DNA of 64,000 nt from Alkalibacillus almallahensis (GCF_011761495.1 NZ_JAASRU010000001.1:292996-356995); one strand, 5' to 3'; numbered from the stretch's first letter, positions 45,305-54,070 are shown. Numbers and translations are program-made. The notes: generated by a model from the sequence alone, not told the origin.

Positions 45305-46261
45305 TTATTGATCGAATAATTCTTTATATCTGCCGTAACCTTGTTCATCCAGCTGTTCTTTCGGTATAAATTTAAGCGCAGCCGAATTAATACAATAACG
45401 CATACCACCTGCTTCCTGAGGTCCATCATCAAACAAATGACCTAAATGACTATCTGCATGCTGACTGCGCACTTCTATTCGGCGCATGCCTAAAGAAGTA
45501 TCAAGATCTTCTTCTAACGGTGCGATAGGTTTCGTGAAGCTTGGCCAACCACAGCCCGCATCATACTTATCATTTGATGAAAATAGTGGCTCACCACTCA
45601 CAATATCAACGTAAATACCGTCTTCTTCGTGATCCCAGTACTCATTTTGATATGGAGTTTCTGTTGCATCCTCTTGCGTGACTTTATACTGTATGTCAGT
45701 TAATCGCTTTTTTAAATCGTCCATTTCTTGCTGATTTGACCAATGTTCTTTAATAAAACCTTGTCGACCTGACCCTTTCTTATACATTTTATAATGGAAT
45801 GGGTGTTTTTTATAATAATCTTGGTGCTCTTCTTCAGCAGGATAAAATGTTTTAGCTTCAAGGATATCAACGACAATGGGATCTTTGAATTTGTCACTTT
45901 CAGCTAAAGCTTGCTTCGACTGTTTAGCTAATTGTTTTTGTTCCTCATCATGATAATAAATAGCTGGCTTGTACGACTCACCTCGATCATTAAATTGACC
46001 ACCTGCATCAGTTGGATCAATTTGTTGCCAAAAGACCTCTAATAAATCTTCATAAGGAAACACAGAAGGATTATATTTGATTTGTACAGCTTCTCGGTGG
46101 CCAGTAGTTTCTGAACATACTTCTTCATAAGTTGGATTTTCCGTATGTCCCCCTGTATAACCTGATTCAATGGATTCAATTCCTGGACGGAGGTCGAATG
46201 GTTCAACCATACACCAAAAACAACCGCCAGCAAATGTTGCCAGTTTTAAGTTATTAGACAA
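45305..46261 (-). CDS. msrAB: Fused peptide-methionine sulfoxide reductase MsrA-MsrB
   Basis: A protein of about 318 residues with MsrA first ([46 protein letters not shown]) and MsrB second ([45 protein letters not shown], catalytic Cys in [10 protein letters not shown]). It reduces both S and R methionine sulfoxides. MsrB lacks the zinc CxxC pairs, as in many Bacillus enzymes. The TTG at 46261 is preferred because GAGGTG lies six bases upstream, but ATG 46267 and GTG 46270 are in frame. Separate from the stand-alone msrA at 36080. Confidence 0.92.
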   Translation of the reverse strand: MSNNLKLATFAGGCFWCMVEPFDLRPGIESIESGYTGGHTENPTYEEVCSETTGHREAVQIKYNPSVFPYEDLLEVFWQQIDPTDAGGQFNDRGESYKPAIYYHDEEQKQLAKQSKQALAESDKFKDPIVVDILEAKTFYPAEEEHQDYYKKHPFHYKMYKKGSGRQGFIKEHWSNQQEMDDLKKRLTDIQYKVTQEDATETPYQNEYWDHEEDGIYVDIVSGEPLFSSNDKYDAGCGWPSFTKPIAPLEEDLDTSLGMRRIEVRSQHADSHLGHLFDDGPQEAGGMRYCINSAALKFIPKEQLDEQGYGRYKELFDQ

Positions 46262-46285
46262 AATCATCACCTCTTAAATGACAAA

Positions 46286-46702
46286 TTAGATATACAATTT
46301 AGGTTCTGGAAGTTGATCGTGATGGCTTTCTTTAGTTTGATTTACTTTAGTTACACCTAAATCATGGTATTTAGTTTTATCTAAGTCATGATCATCAATT
46401 GCATGCTTAGATTCATCATGTTTTTCATCTTCCATCATTAATTTTATCATATCAACCATAAAAGGTGCATGCTTTAGAAGCGGACCGTATTGTTTCCAAA
46501 CGGGAATTAATTGTTGGACAAGTGCTAACCCTTTTTGAACCATATAAAGCGTTTCGTGCAATGAATGTTCATTCGGTTTAGCTTGCATCAACAAGGGCTT
46601 ACGACTGTGAGTTGAACCAAACAATTTTTCTAAAAGATTCGGTTTTCTGCGATTCATTAAGCCACCGTGCATAGGATTATGCCAATTATACATGGGTTCC
46701 AT
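46286..46702 (-). CDS. YqfQ/VrrA-like protein
   Basis: A 138-residue protein. The middle block LYMVQKGLALVQQLIPVWKQYGPLLKHAPFMVDMIKLM (a hydrophobic helical stretch) is the conserved part of the YqfQ/VrrA family, found in spore formers. The N-terminus (NWHNPMHGG) is Met/His-rich and the C-terminus His/Asp/Lys-rich, possibly metal-binding or disordered. AAGGAGTGAG precedes the ATG. Function unknown; YqfQ genes are sporulation-linked in B. subtilis by memory. Confidence 0.6.
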   Translation of the reverse strand: MEPMYNWHNPMHGGLMNRRKPNLLEKLFGSTHSRKPLLMQAKPNEHSLHETLYMVQKGLALVQQLIPVWKQYGPLLKHAPFMVDMIKLMMEDEKHDESKHAIDDHDLDKTKYHDLGVTKVNQTKESHHDQLPEPKLYI

Positions 46703-46763
46703 TCCATCTCACTCCTTTATCAGCTACTATACTTATACGGGATTATGACCCTTATTGTATAGG

Positions 46764-47426
46764 CTAATGTGTCAAACACCAATCAATAGGCGTTTGTTGG
46801 TGTCTTTTTAAAGCCTTATTAACTTGTGAGAATGGTTGGCTTCCAAAGAAACCTCGATAAGCTGATAAAGGACTTGGATGTGGCGCATGCACGATCGTGT
46901 GGCGCGCTTGAATAAACTGAGCTTTTTGATAAGCTTGTTTCCCCCATAAAATGAAGACTATATGGGAATGACTTTCACTTAATTGTGTAATGACGAAGTC
47001 TGTGAAAGAATGCCAACCTAAACGACGGTGACTATTTGCTTCACCTTGTTTGACTGTTAGAGATGTATTTAACATTAATACACCTTCCTCAGCCCATTGT
47101 GCTAAATCACCATGTGGTAGCTCACAACCTAAATCATTCCACAACTCTTTATTAATATTTCGAAGCGATGGTGGAAATGCTTGTCCTTTAGGAACAGAGA
47201 AACTAAGTCCATTAGCTTGTTTCGGTTGGTGGTAAGGATCTTGACCTAACAACACCACTTTTACATTGGCAAAGGGTGTTAATTCAAAAGCACGAAACAG
47301 TTGATGATATGGAGGATAAATAACGTTCTCAGTATAGGCTTGTTCTACCGTTTCTAATAAATGTTGAAAATAACCATGATTTATTTCTGGTTTTAAATTT
47401 TGCTCCCAATCTTCAGGTAATATCAT
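46764..47426 (-). CDS. ung: Uracil-DNA glycosylase
   Basis: A 220-residue family 1 UDG. The water-activating loop VVLLGQDPYHQ, the pocket GLSFSVPKG and PPSLRNI, the uracil-recognition NTSLTV and the leucine/minor-groove loop HAPHPSPLSAYRGFFG are intact. It removes uracil from DNA to start base-excision repair. AAAGGAGG lies seven bases before the ATG, directly preceded by copy 2 of a 23-bp upstream motif (47442-47465). Confidence 0.96.
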   Translation of the reverse strand: MILPEDWEQNLKPEINHGYFQHLLETVEQAYTENVIYPPYHQLFRAFELTPFANVKVVLLGQDPYHQPKQANGLSFSVPKGQAFPPSLRNINKELWNDLGCELPHGDLAQWAEEGVLMLNTSLTVKQGEANSHRRLGWHSFTDFVITQLSESHSHIVFILWGKQAYQKAQFIQARHTIVHAPHPSPLSAYRGFFGSQPFSQVNKALKRHQQTPIDWCLTH

Positions 47427-47441
47427 TCATTAACCTCCTTT

Positions 47442-47465
47442 ATTTCCCGGGTAAGCGCAAAATAC
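47442..47465 (-). repeat. Copy 2 of the shared upstream motif, before ung
   Basis: Minus strand GTATTTTGCGCTTACCC then GGGAAAT, abutting the ung ribosome binding site. It matches 31799-31821 except for one substitution and one extra T. Confidence 0.55.
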
Positions 47466-47573
47466 GACTTATACATACAAGATAACTAAGTTTTCTCAAT
47501 GCTACAACAGCCTATACACAATGGGTAAAAGCTGCATAGGTTAGGAGTGAAACCAATGAAGGAGGCATGCATC

Positions 47574-47663
47574 ATGGGTAAAGGATATGATAATAACGGC
47601 TTCACACTTATTGTTGTGCTTTTCATTTTACTAATCATTGTCGGTAGCGCATACGTTTGCTAA
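47574..47663 (+). CDS. YjcZ family sporulation peptide
   Basis: A 29-residue membrane peptide, MGKGYDNNGFTLIVVLFILL then IIVGSAYVC. The Gly-rich start and FxLIVVLFILLIIVG core are the YjcZ-family hallmark. The ATG at 47574 has GGAGG eight bases upstream. An in-frame ATG at 47556 also has its own AGGAG eight bases upstream and would add MKEACI. Family members are made during sporulation in B. subtilis; function unknown. Confidence 0.82.
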   Translation: MGKGYDNNGFTLIVVLFILLIIVGSAYVC

Positions 47664-47681
47664 TGGAATTCAAGATGATAA

Positions 47682-47707
47682 AGGCTTCACCACTTGTGGT
47701 GAAGCCT
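47682..47707. terminator. Hairpin between the YjcZ and YozE genes
   Basis: A perfect 12-bp inverted repeat, AGGCTTCACCAC / GTGGTGAAGCCT, around TT lies between convergent genes. The T tracts are short. Confidence 0.65.
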
Positions 47708-47711
47708 CTTA

Positions 47712-47936
47712 TCATGTTTCAGTGTGTCGCTCATACTCTTCCCAAAGCTGATCAAAAACTTGAATCGCCTCAGGAAATGGACTATTCATTTCTAGATATT
47801 CACTTATCTCATTATAATTTACAGACTGTTTGGGGAATCCATGATCACGAAATATTGCTTCAGCAAGTTGTTTTCGCGCATCATGTTTATTTTGGATCCC
47901 TCTATATTGCATAGCAAAATGATAAAATGATCTCAA
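47712..47936 (-). CDS. yozE: YozE family protein
   Basis: A 74-residue helical protein. The YozE pattern is visible: SFYHFAMQYRG, then LAEAIFRDHGFPKQSVNYNEISEYLEMN and FDQLWEEYE. YozE has a sterile-alpha-motif-like fold of unknown role. It starts with TTG at 47936, seven bases after AGGTG. It is the last gene of the minus-strand run with tatC just upstream. Confidence 0.85.
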   Translation of the reverse strand: MRSFYHFAMQYRGIQNKHDARKQLAEAIFRDHGFPKQSVNYNEISEYLEMNSPFPEAIQVFDQLWEEYERHTET

Positions 47937-47952
47937 ACATAAACACCTGCTT

Positions 47953-48714
47953 TTATTCGTTATCTAATTGATCTTGAATAGCGGCTAATTTTTTCAACCT
48001 TCGTTTATAAACAATTCCTGATGTCATAATCGCTAACTCATAAAGTAATATCAGAGGCGCAGCGACAATGAGTTGTAATATAAAGTCAGGTGGGGATAAC
48101 ATAGTCCCCAATATGACAAGAATTAAATAAGCATACTTTCTTGTCCGTTTCATATAGTCAGGTGTTAATACACCTAAACTCGTCAAGAACATAGCAATGA
48201 GCGGTACTTCAAAGAAAAACGCGAACGGTACAGTGATTTGCATAATAAAACGGAAATATTTATTAACCGTAAACATTTCATTCACGACACCGTCACTTAA
48301 ACCAAGTAAGAAATTCAAAACTAAATCTTTAATAATAAAATAACCAAAACCTAATCCTAAAGCAAATAGGATGAAAATCGCTGGAACATATAATAAGCTA
48401 ACGCGTGCTTCATGCTTGGTTAGGCCAGGTTTTATAAATAACCACAACTGTAAAGCTAAAAACGGTATCGTAACTAGAAAACCAACAATCGTCCCGATAA
48501 TGACATAAACCCAAATTATATCGAATGGACTAAGAACAGTTAATTGAAAAGGCACATCATTCGCTACATAGTTATAAACCTCTTCACGGAAATAAAAGCC
48601 CACACCGAAGGACAGAGCAAATACGATAAAACTCCAGAAAAAACGGCGCCTGAGTTCACCTAAGTGACCTGTCCAATCCATTTCTTGTTGATCTATTTCT
48701 TCCTCATGCGTCAA
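47953..48714 (-). CDS. tatC: Sec-independent translocase TatC
   Basis: A 253-residue protein with six membrane helices. The N-terminal HLGELRRRFFWSFIVF box and the downstream FLALQLWLFIKPGLTKHEAR, with its acidic-basic pairing, are the twin-arginine signal receptor region. It binds Tat signal peptides and recruits TatA. The TTG at 48714 is preferred since GAGGTG lies six bases upstream; an in-frame GTG at 48723 overlaps that site. Two tatA genes lie just upstream on the same strand, forming a minimal TatAC export system. Confidence 0.93.
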   Translation of the reverse strand: MTHEEEIDQQEMDWTGHLGELRRRFFWSFIVFALSFGVGFYFREEVYNYVANDVPFQLTVLSPFDIIWVYVIIGTIVGFLVTIPFLALQLWLFIKPGLTKHEARVSLLYVPAIFILFALGLGFGYFIIKDLVLNFLLGLSDGVVNEMFTVNKYFRFIMQITVPFAFFFEVPLIAMFLTSLGVLTPDYMKRTRKYAYLILVILGTMLSPPDFILQLIVAAPLILLYELAIMTSGIVYKRRLKKLAAIQDQLDNE

Positions 48715-48801
48715 AAGTTTCACCTCTTACTACCAATCTCACCATAACATTTATCATAAAAGAAGATGTAAGGAACTCCTTACACCTTGGTGAAACGATC
48801 A

Positions 48802-49017
48802 TTATTGTTTATTAGAATCTGACTGTTGCTCTTTTGTGTTAGAGGAATTCGACGAGTTTGAATCGTCAGACATTAAATCATTCGTTGCTTTTTTAAATTC
48901 CTTTAACGAAGAACCAAATGCTTTACCGATCTCTGGTAACTTCGATGGGCCAAAAACAAGCAATAATACTAATACGATTAAAATTAATCCCGGTAATCCG
49001 ATGCTACCGATGCCCAT
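48802..49017 (-). CDS. tatA: TatA pore-forming subunit, copy 1
   Basis: A 71-residue protein with one N-terminal membrane helix ([28 protein letters not shown]), the FGPSKLPE hinge, an amphipathic helix ([14 protein letters not shown]) and a polar Ser/Asn/Gln tail. It oligomerises with TatC to export folded proteins. GGAGTG precedes the ATG. A second tatA starts 21 bases upstream in the transcript. Confidence 0.92.
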   Translation of the reverse strand: MGIGSIGLPGLILIVLVLLLVFGPSKLPEIGKAFGSSLKEFKKATNDLMSDDSNSSNSSNTKEQQSDSNKQ

Positions 49018-49037
49018 AATATCACTCCATTTATAAT

Positions 49038-49220
49038 TTATTGACGATCAGTCGTCTTTTTTGATTCTGAATCATCTTCATCAGTTATGCCACGTGTAGA
49101 ATTTTTAAATTCTCTTAATGATTGGCCAAGTGATTGACCTAATTCAGGTAATTTCTTCGGTCCAAATATAATGAGAAGGATAATTAAAATTAAAATTAAT
49201 CCTGGTACACCAACTGTCAT
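49038..49220 (-). CDS. tatA: TatA pore-forming subunit, copy 2
   Basis: A 60-residue TatA paralogue with [28 protein letters not shown], then [14 protein letters not shown] and an acidic-basic tail. It is first in the tatA-tatA-tatC run and clearly related to the next gene by tandem duplication or ancient paralogy. The ATG at 49220 follows AGGTG; an in-frame ATG at 49241 has no good site. Confidence 0.9.
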   Translation of the reverse strand: MTVGVPGLILILIILLIIFGPKKLPELGQSLGQSLREFKNSTRGITDEDDSESKKTTDRQ

Positions 49221-49317
49221 ACATACACCTACCTGTCCCATACTATTACTAACTACATTGTCGCTTATTTTAACTCATTTTGCAAACATATCGTGAGGAC
49301 TGTTACAAAATGTTCAC

Positions 49318-49803
49318 TTATTGTCGCTTATAAACAGAAAAAGTATGTGCATGTTGGTTCTTTTCGTCCGTCTCCCCTTCTGTTCTTTCAACTAATTCCC
49401 ACTTGGACCAATCAACTTCCGGAAAATAAGTATCACCTTCAAAAGTCGAATGGATATGAGTTATATACATGTAATCGGCAAATGATAATGCCTCAGCAAA
49501 AAGGGCTGCTCCACCAATAATAAATACATGTTCATTGGATGAAACAACTTCTTGTAACTCTTCCCAACTATGAATAACCGTACAACCTTCTGGGTTAAAA
49601 TCCTTTTGCCTTGTCAATATGATATTATGACGCTTAGGAAGTGGTCTCCCGATCGATTCGAACGTTTTTCTTCCCATAACAATTGTCGACTGTGAGGTAA
49701 CCGATTTAAAATATTTCAAATCATTTGGTAAGTGCCAGGGCATCCCTTGATCCAAACCAATCACATGATTTTCGTCCATAGCAACGATCATTGAATATGT
49801 CAT
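49318..49803 (-). CDS. dfrA: Dihydrofolate reductase
   Basis: A 161-residue DHFR. Visible are the active-site MIVAMDENHVIG and GMPWHLPNDLKYF (Asp27-equivalent), the NADPH-binding MGRKTFESIGRPLP, and IIGGAALFAEAL and the DTYFPEVDWSKW end. It reduces dihydrofolate after thymidylate synthesis. It lies 11 bases after thyA, the usual co-operon. AAGGAGG precedes the ATG. No residue suggests trimethoprim resistance by simple inspection. Confidence 0.95.
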   Translation of the reverse strand: MTYSMIVAMDENHVIGLDQGMPWHLPNDLKYFKSVTSQSTIVMGRKTFESIGRPLPKRHNIILTRQKDFNPEGCTVIHSWEELQEVVSSNEHVFIIGGAALFAEALSFADYMYITHIHSTFEGDTYFPEVDWSKWELVERTEGETDEKNQHAHTFSVYKRQ

Positions 49804-49814
49804 GAATAACCTCC

Positions 49815-50774
49815 TTATACAGCAACTGGTGCTTTAATACTTGGATGTGGATCATATCCTGTAATTGATAAATCTTCTAGTTCAATATCAAAAATTGATT
49901 GTTTTTCTTGGTTAATTCTTAATGTTGGTAATGGTAGCATCTCACGCTCTAATTGTGTCTGTACTTGTGAAAAATGATTATGATAAATATGAGCATCACC
50001 AAATGTGTGAATGAACTCACCAACCTCAAGCCCACATTCATGCGCCACAAGATGTGTTAGTAAAGCATAACTTGCTATATTAAATGGTACACCAAGAAAA
50101 ATATCGCCACTTCGTTGATAAAGTTGACAAGATAATCGACCATCTTCTACGTAAAATTGAAATAATGTGTGACATGGTGGTAAAGCCATTGATGGAATAT
50201 CTTCAGGGTTCCAAGCAGATACAATCAATCGTCTAGAGTTAGGATTCGTTTTAATATCATGAACGACCTGTTTTAATTGATCAATTGTCTCTCCTTGAGA
50301 ACTTTGCCAGTTTCTCCACTGCTTACCATAAACTTCACCTAAGTGTCCAAACCGTTCAGCAAAGTCATCGTCTTCTAATATGTATTGTTTAAACAATTGC
50401 ATTTGTTCTTGGTAGATTTTATTAAATGCCTCATCTTGTTGAGCGCGCACCCCAAAGTTATCCATATTTGGTCCTGTGTAATCATCACTTTCAACCCAGT
50501 TTTTAAAAGCCCATTCATTCCAAATATTATTATTATGTTGAAGCAAATAACGAATGTTTGTGTCTCCTTTAATAAACCATAACAATTCACTGGCAATTAA
50601 TTTAAATGGAACTTTTTTAGTCGTAAGTAAAGGGAAACCATCTTGAAGATCAAAACGCATTTGATAGCCGAAGATTGAACGTGTTCCGACTCCTGTTCGA
50701 TCATGACGGTCTTGACCATGATTAAGCGTATAGTCACTCAAGTTTAAATAGGCTTCTTCATTTTTAATAGTCAT
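49815..50774 (-). CDS. thyA: Thymidylate synthase, long form
   Basis: A 319-residue ThyA. The N-terminal [21 protein letters not shown], the nucleophile Cys in [31 protein letters not shown] and [10 protein letters not shown] are intact. About 50 extra residues between [11 protein letters not shown] and [11 protein letters not shown] mark the long form seen in lactobacilli and staphylococci, not B. subtilis ThyB. The ATG at 50774 follows GGAGGGG. It leads the thyA-dfrA pair. Confidence 0.95.
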   Translation of the reverse strand: MTIKNEEAYLNLSDYTLNHGQDRHDRTGVGTRSIFGYQMRFDLQDGFPLLTTKKVPFKLIASELLWFIKGDTNIRYLLQHNNNIWNEWAFKNWVESDDYTGPNMDNFGVRAQQDEAFNKIYQEQMQLFKQYILEDDDFAERFGHLGEVYGKQWRNWQSSQGETIDQLKQVVHDIKTNPNSRRLIVSAWNPEDIPSMALPPCHTLFQFYVEDGRLSCQLYQRSGDIFLGVPFNIASYALLTHLVAHECGLEVGEFIHTFGDAHIYHNHFSQVQTQLEREMLPLPTLRINQEKQSIFDIELEDLSITGYDPHPSIKAPVAV

Positions 50775-50870
50775 TGTTACCCCTCCGTTCATTTCGTTAC
50801 AAAACTGTAATGTATACCCTTCAATTTCTGACATATAGTCATATTAGAGTACTTGAAAGGTGTGATCATT

Positions 50871-51863
50871 ATGGTGAATGCAACACCTACTAAAAAAATG
50901 ATATTAGGTGCAATAGCAGGAAATTTAGCTCTAGCGTCTCCCTTTGCTTTTTATTCACCAGTGCATGCGAGCGAAACAGCTTCCATTCAATCGACGCCTT
51001 TGAGTTACGGCGACCATGGTGAAGCGGTTTTAACCTTGCACCGTAAATTAAAAACCATAGAATACTATCCTAAGAAAGAGACCGCTCAATATAATGCTTT
51101 AACCGAATATGCTGTGAAGCAGTTCCAAACAGATCACCATTTAGCTGCTAATGGTGAGCTGAATCAAGAAACAGCTAATATGTTAGACCAAGTTTTTCAC
51201 GATCATTATATCACATCTATCACGGATGTAGCGGAGGAAATTAAATTCGGCGAGCAATCAAAAAGAGTCGAAAAACTGCAAAACTCACTTAAAGCATTAC
51301 GTCTATATGATGAAAAAGTTGACGGTATTGCTGGGCCTAACACGAAAGAAGCGCTTGAAAAATTTGATCAGTTTAGTGATGACAAGTTAGATTTAAGTCA
51401 ATTAGAACCCCCAACGATTGTACATCATGAAGAAACACAACAAGTTAGTCATATGTCTCAATCACAATCAAATACAAAACAAGAGTCCGAAACTGTTCAA
51501 AAACAATCAAGCCGATCCGTTATTTCAACAGCACGTTCACTAGTAGGAACTCCATACAGTTGGGGTGGAACAACAAGAAGCGGATTTGATTGTAGTGGCT
51601 TTTTACAATATGTATATAGCCAGCAAGGAAGTTATTTACCACGTACGGTTAGCGATATTTGGAATGCTACCTCCCCTACTTCAAAGCCAAGCGTCGGTAA
51701 TTTAGTGTTTTTTGAAACCTATCAACCAGGGCCATCGCATGCCGGCATTTATATCGGAAATAATCAATTTATCCATGCCGGAACATCATCAGGTGTAACC
51801 ATTAGTAATTTATCTGATAGTTACTGGAACCAACGATATTTAGGTGCAAGGATTGTTCATTGA
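50871..51863 (+). CDS. Secreted NlpC/P60 peptidoglycan hydrolase with two binding domains
   Basis: A 330-residue protein with a signal peptide ending near PVHASETA, two peptidoglycan-binding repeats (LSYGDHGEAVLTLHRKL and IKFGEQSKRVEKLQNSLKAL), a Gln/Ser linker and a C-terminal NlpC/P60 domain. The catalytic Cys is in SGFDCSGFLQYVY, and the His in PGPSHAGIYIG with a further HAG. It should cut gamma-D-Glu-diaminopimelate bonds in the wall. The ATG at 50871 follows AAAGGTG eight bases upstream. It overlaps the convergent DUF72 gene by seven bases. Confidence 0.9.
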   Translation: MVNATPTKKMILGAIAGNLALASPFAFYSPVHASETASIQSTPLSYGDHGEAVLTLHRKLKTIEYYPKKETAQYNALTEYAVKQFQTDHHLAANGELNQETANMLDQVFHDHYITSITDVAEEIKFGEQSKRVEKLQNSLKALRLYDEKVDGIAGPNTKEALEKFDQFSDDKLDLSQLEPPTIVHHEETQQVSHMSQSQSNTKQESETVQKQSSRSVISTARSLVGTPYSWGGTTRSGFDCSGFLQYVYSQQGSYLPRTVSDIWNATSPTSKPSVGNLVFFETYQPGPSHAGIYIGNNQFIHAGTSSGVTISNLSDSYWNQRYLGARIVH

Positions 51864-52714
51864 TCCGAAAATAAATCGATTTGTTTCGCGTTTAATCCTG
51901 TATAATTTATACCTAACAAATGCTGAAAACGTTTTGCATTGGCATAAGCATGATGTCCCGAATTGTTATTAAACAAAATGGTTAATTGCTCTACTTGTTG
52001 AGATAAATTCTGTACGCGATCACGCCATGATTTCAATTCTTCATCATTATAATTGTATAAAAATCGGACTTCTCGCCAGTTTTCTTGGCCACTTTGGTTC
52101 CAACCATAGACATTACGACCATGAAACCGTATTAAGGATTGTTTGTCATGAGTAATTTCTGGGACAACTGGAATCGAAGCCTGACCAGCTTGAGGTTCAT
52201 CACAAATAGTATGGATCCATTCATCTTCTTTTAAGAAGTTGATTGTGTCTGCTTTTATATGTTCCTGATACCACGAGCGATTGCGAAATTCAATCGCAAT
52301 TGGATAAGATTGAAATTGTTCTCGAATAAATTTCAATCGTTGAATATGCTTTCGACGGAGATCAAACCATGGCGGAAATTGAAATAATATTGTATTTAAT
52401 TTACCTGATTCAATTAAAGGGTTGATTTGCTGTTGAAATGATTGGAACATCGACTTAATTTCTTTCCGTGTATAGGTTTGGCGGTCATGGCCAGTAAATG
52501 CCTGATATGCCTTAACAACAAATGAAAAATTATTTGGTGTCTGGTGATCCCAATTTCTTATTTGCTCTGGGCTCATGATGCTATAGAAACAACTATCTAA
52601 CTCAACAACAGGAAAATGAGCGGCATAAGATGATAATTTATGTCTAGATCCGGTGTCTTGTTCATGTATATCAGGATGGTCTCCCCACCCAGTTAAGCCA
52701 ATATTGATTGTCAC
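51857..52714 (-). CDS. DUF72 family protein (YunF-like)
   Basis: A 285-residue TIM-barrel-like DUF72 protein. Conserved GLTGWGDHPD, VELDSCFYSI, ILFQFPPWFD, AIEFRNRSWY and the C-terminal LFNNNSGHHAYANA blocks are clear. B. subtilis YunF is similar. No enzymatic role is established. The GTG at 52714 is chosen because AGGAG lies seven bases upstream; further upstream in-frame starts are within the csp promoter region. Confidence 0.87.
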   Translation of the reverse strand: MTINIGLTGWGDHPDIHEQDTGSRHKLSSYAAHFPVVELDSCFYSIMSPEQIRNWDHQTPNNFSFVVKAYQAFTGHDRQTYTRKEIKSMFQSFQQQINPLIESGKLNTILFQFPPWFDLRRKHIQRLKFIREQFQSYPIAIEFRNRSWYQEHIKADTINFLKEDEWIHTICDEPQAGQASIPVVPEITHDKQSLIRFHGRNVYGWNQSGQENWREVRFLYNYNDEELKSWRDRVQNLSQQVEQLTILFNNNSGHHAYANAKRFQHLLGINYTGLNAKQIDLFSDQ

Positions 52715-52748
52715 ACGATCACTCCTAAATTTTACATACACTTAACTC

Positions 52749-52777
52749 TTGACTTTGTATTTTATATCGGATATACT
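52749..52777 (+). promoter_or_regulatory. Sigma-A promoter of the cold-shock transcript
   Basis: TTGACT (52749-52754) and TATACT (52772-52777) are spaced by exactly 17 bases. The start would be near 52784, giving a leader of about 178 bases before the cold-shock gene. Confidence 0.75.
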
Positions 52778-52816
52778 GAAAGTGCAATTGAGACGTGAAG
52801 TATCATAAAGAAAGTC

Positions 52817-52884
52817 GGGTAACTTCTATAGAAGTGAGAGATGCATTTGTGATCCTTCATTTCTATAGGAGTTACCCTTTTTTT
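52817..52884 (+). terminator. Terminator-like hairpin inside the cold-shock leader
   Basis: A 17-bp stem with one wobble pair (GGGTAACTTCTATAGAA at 52817-52833; TTCTATAGGAGTTACCC at 52861-52877) is followed by seven T. It lies between the promoter and the coding region, so it should cut the transcript at about 100 nt unless overridden. Confidence 0.8.
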
Positions 52885-52911
52885 GGATACGGAACGTCGA
52901 TTGTGAATAAT

Positions 52912-52937
52912 CCATTCATAAAATTATCTATGAATGG
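52912..52937 (+). promoter_or_regulatory. Second hairpin before the cold-shock gene
   Basis: CCATTCATA / TATGAATGG form a perfect 9-bp stem around an eight-base loop, ten bases before the AGGAGG site. It could influence ribosome access. Confidence 0.5.
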
Positions 52938-52961
52938 CAAGTTTTTAGGAGGCTTTTTAAA

Positions 52962-53162
52962 ATGCAAAACGGTACAGTAAAATGGTTTAACGCAGAGAAA
53001 GGATATGGCTTTATCCAAGTAGAAGGTGGAGACGATGTATTCGTACACTACTCTGCAATTAACGAAGATGGTTTCAAAACATTAGACGAAGGTCAAGACG
53101 TTGAATTCGAAATTGTCGAAGGCGACCGTGGCCCACAGGCTTCTAACGTTAATAAAAAATAA
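52962..53162 (+). CDS. Cold-shock protein, CspB-type
   Basis: A 66-residue cold-shock domain. The nucleic-acid-binding motifs [14 protein letters not shown] (RNP1) and DVFVHYSAI (RNP2) are complete, and the acidic [15 protein letters not shown] end is typical. It binds single-stranded RNA/DNA as a chaperone and, in other bacteria, acts as an antiterminator. AGGAGG lies nine bases before the ATG. It has a long structured leader with a terminator and a strong downstream terminator. Several paralogues usually exist, so I give no symbol. Confidence 0.95.
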   Translation: MQNGTVKWFNAEKGYGFIQVEGGDDVFVHYSAINEDGFKTLDEGQDVEFEIVEGDRGPQASNVNKK

Positions 53163-53181
53163 CTAGAATCATCATATACTG

Positions 53182-53216
53182 ACGGCAATCATTCATTTGA
53201 ATGATTGCCGTTTTTT
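53182..53216 (+). terminator. Terminator after the cold-shock gene
   Basis: A perfect 14-bp stem, ACGGCAATCATTCA / TGAATGATTGCCGT, around TT is followed by six T. Confidence 0.92.
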
Positions 53217-53221
53217 GTTTA

Positions 53222-54055
53222 TTAAGGTTGATCTTCAGTTTTTATTGGATTATTTTCATTCGAAATCCAGTCACTAAAACTGCCAACATACAACTGCACG
53301 TTGGAATAACCAGCTTGCCAAAGTGCTATAACATTAGGTGCTGCTGTAACCCCAGAACCACAATAAACCACAATTTGAGAATACTCACTGAGCATTTCAA
53401 AATGTTTTTGTAGTTGGTCGCTATGTTTAAAAAATCCACTTTCAAATAATGCTGTCCAATCATAATTCAATGCTGTCGGTATATGACCTGCTTTTTTATC
53501 AATTGGTTCATGCTGGCCCGTATAGCGATCGTGGCTTCTAGAATCAATTAGTGCCACATTTTCTTTTTGAATGTAGTGTTGAACATCGCTTTGAGTTGCT
53601 ATTAGCGATTGCACTAATTTCCAGCTTTGTTCTTTCTCGATTTTATGACTTTCGGGAACCTCATCTGTTGTTGAAAGCCCGGCTTCCTTCCACGCTGAGA
53701 GACCACCATCTAATACATAAGCTTCTTCATGACCTATTGCTTTTAATAACCAAACAAAACGAGAGGCAAATGCATGGTTATCATCGTAAGCAATCACAAT
53801 TGATTGATCATTAATTCCGGCTTGTTTTAGAGTATCGAAAAATTGATTAAGATCTGGCAGTGGGTGTCTACCTCCTGTTTCTTTGACTTCACCACTCAAA
53901 TCCTTCTCCAAGTCCATATATACTGCACCTGGTATATGTTCATGTGCGTAAGATACCTTCCCTTTTTCAGGATTTTGTAAATCGAAACGACAGTCAACAA
54001 AGATTAGATCTTGCCTTAAGTTCCATTCATATGCGGACTGAACTGATATAATCAA
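53222..54055 (-). CDS. Sulfurtransferase with tandem rhodanese domains
   Basis: A 277-residue protein of two rhodanese domains. The inactive first domain has FVDCRFDLQNPEKG and GGRHPLPD; the second carries the catalytic Cys in VVYCGSGVTAAPNVIALW and the substrate residues LIDSRSHDRYTG. The CG(S/A)GVTA loop suits a thiosulfate or 3-mercaptopyruvate sulfurtransferase. It starts with TTG five bases after GGGAGGGG and lies 15 bases after bpsB. Confidence 0.9.
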   Translation of the reverse strand: MIISVQSAYEWNLRQDLIFVDCRFDLQNPEKGKVSYAHEHIPGAVYMDLEKDLSGEVKETGGRHPLPDLNQFFDTLKQAGINDQSIVIAYDDNHAFASRFVWLLKAIGHEEAYVLDGGLSAWKEAGLSTTDEVPESHKIEKEQSWKLVQSLIATQSDVQHYIQKENVALIDSRSHDRYTGQHEPIDKKAGHIPTALNYDWTALFESGFFKHSDQLQKHFEMLSEYSQIVVYCGSGVTAAPNVIALWQAGYSNVQLYVGSFSDWISNENNPIKTEDQP

Positions 54056-54070
54056 TTGAACCCCTCCCTT

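Noticed and set aside
52795..52980. A 61-codon open frame spanning the cold-shock leader, a possible leader peptide
   Set aside because: It has no ribosome binding site at its GTG start, runs through the terminator hairpin and overlaps the cold-shock start; its composition does not look like protein.
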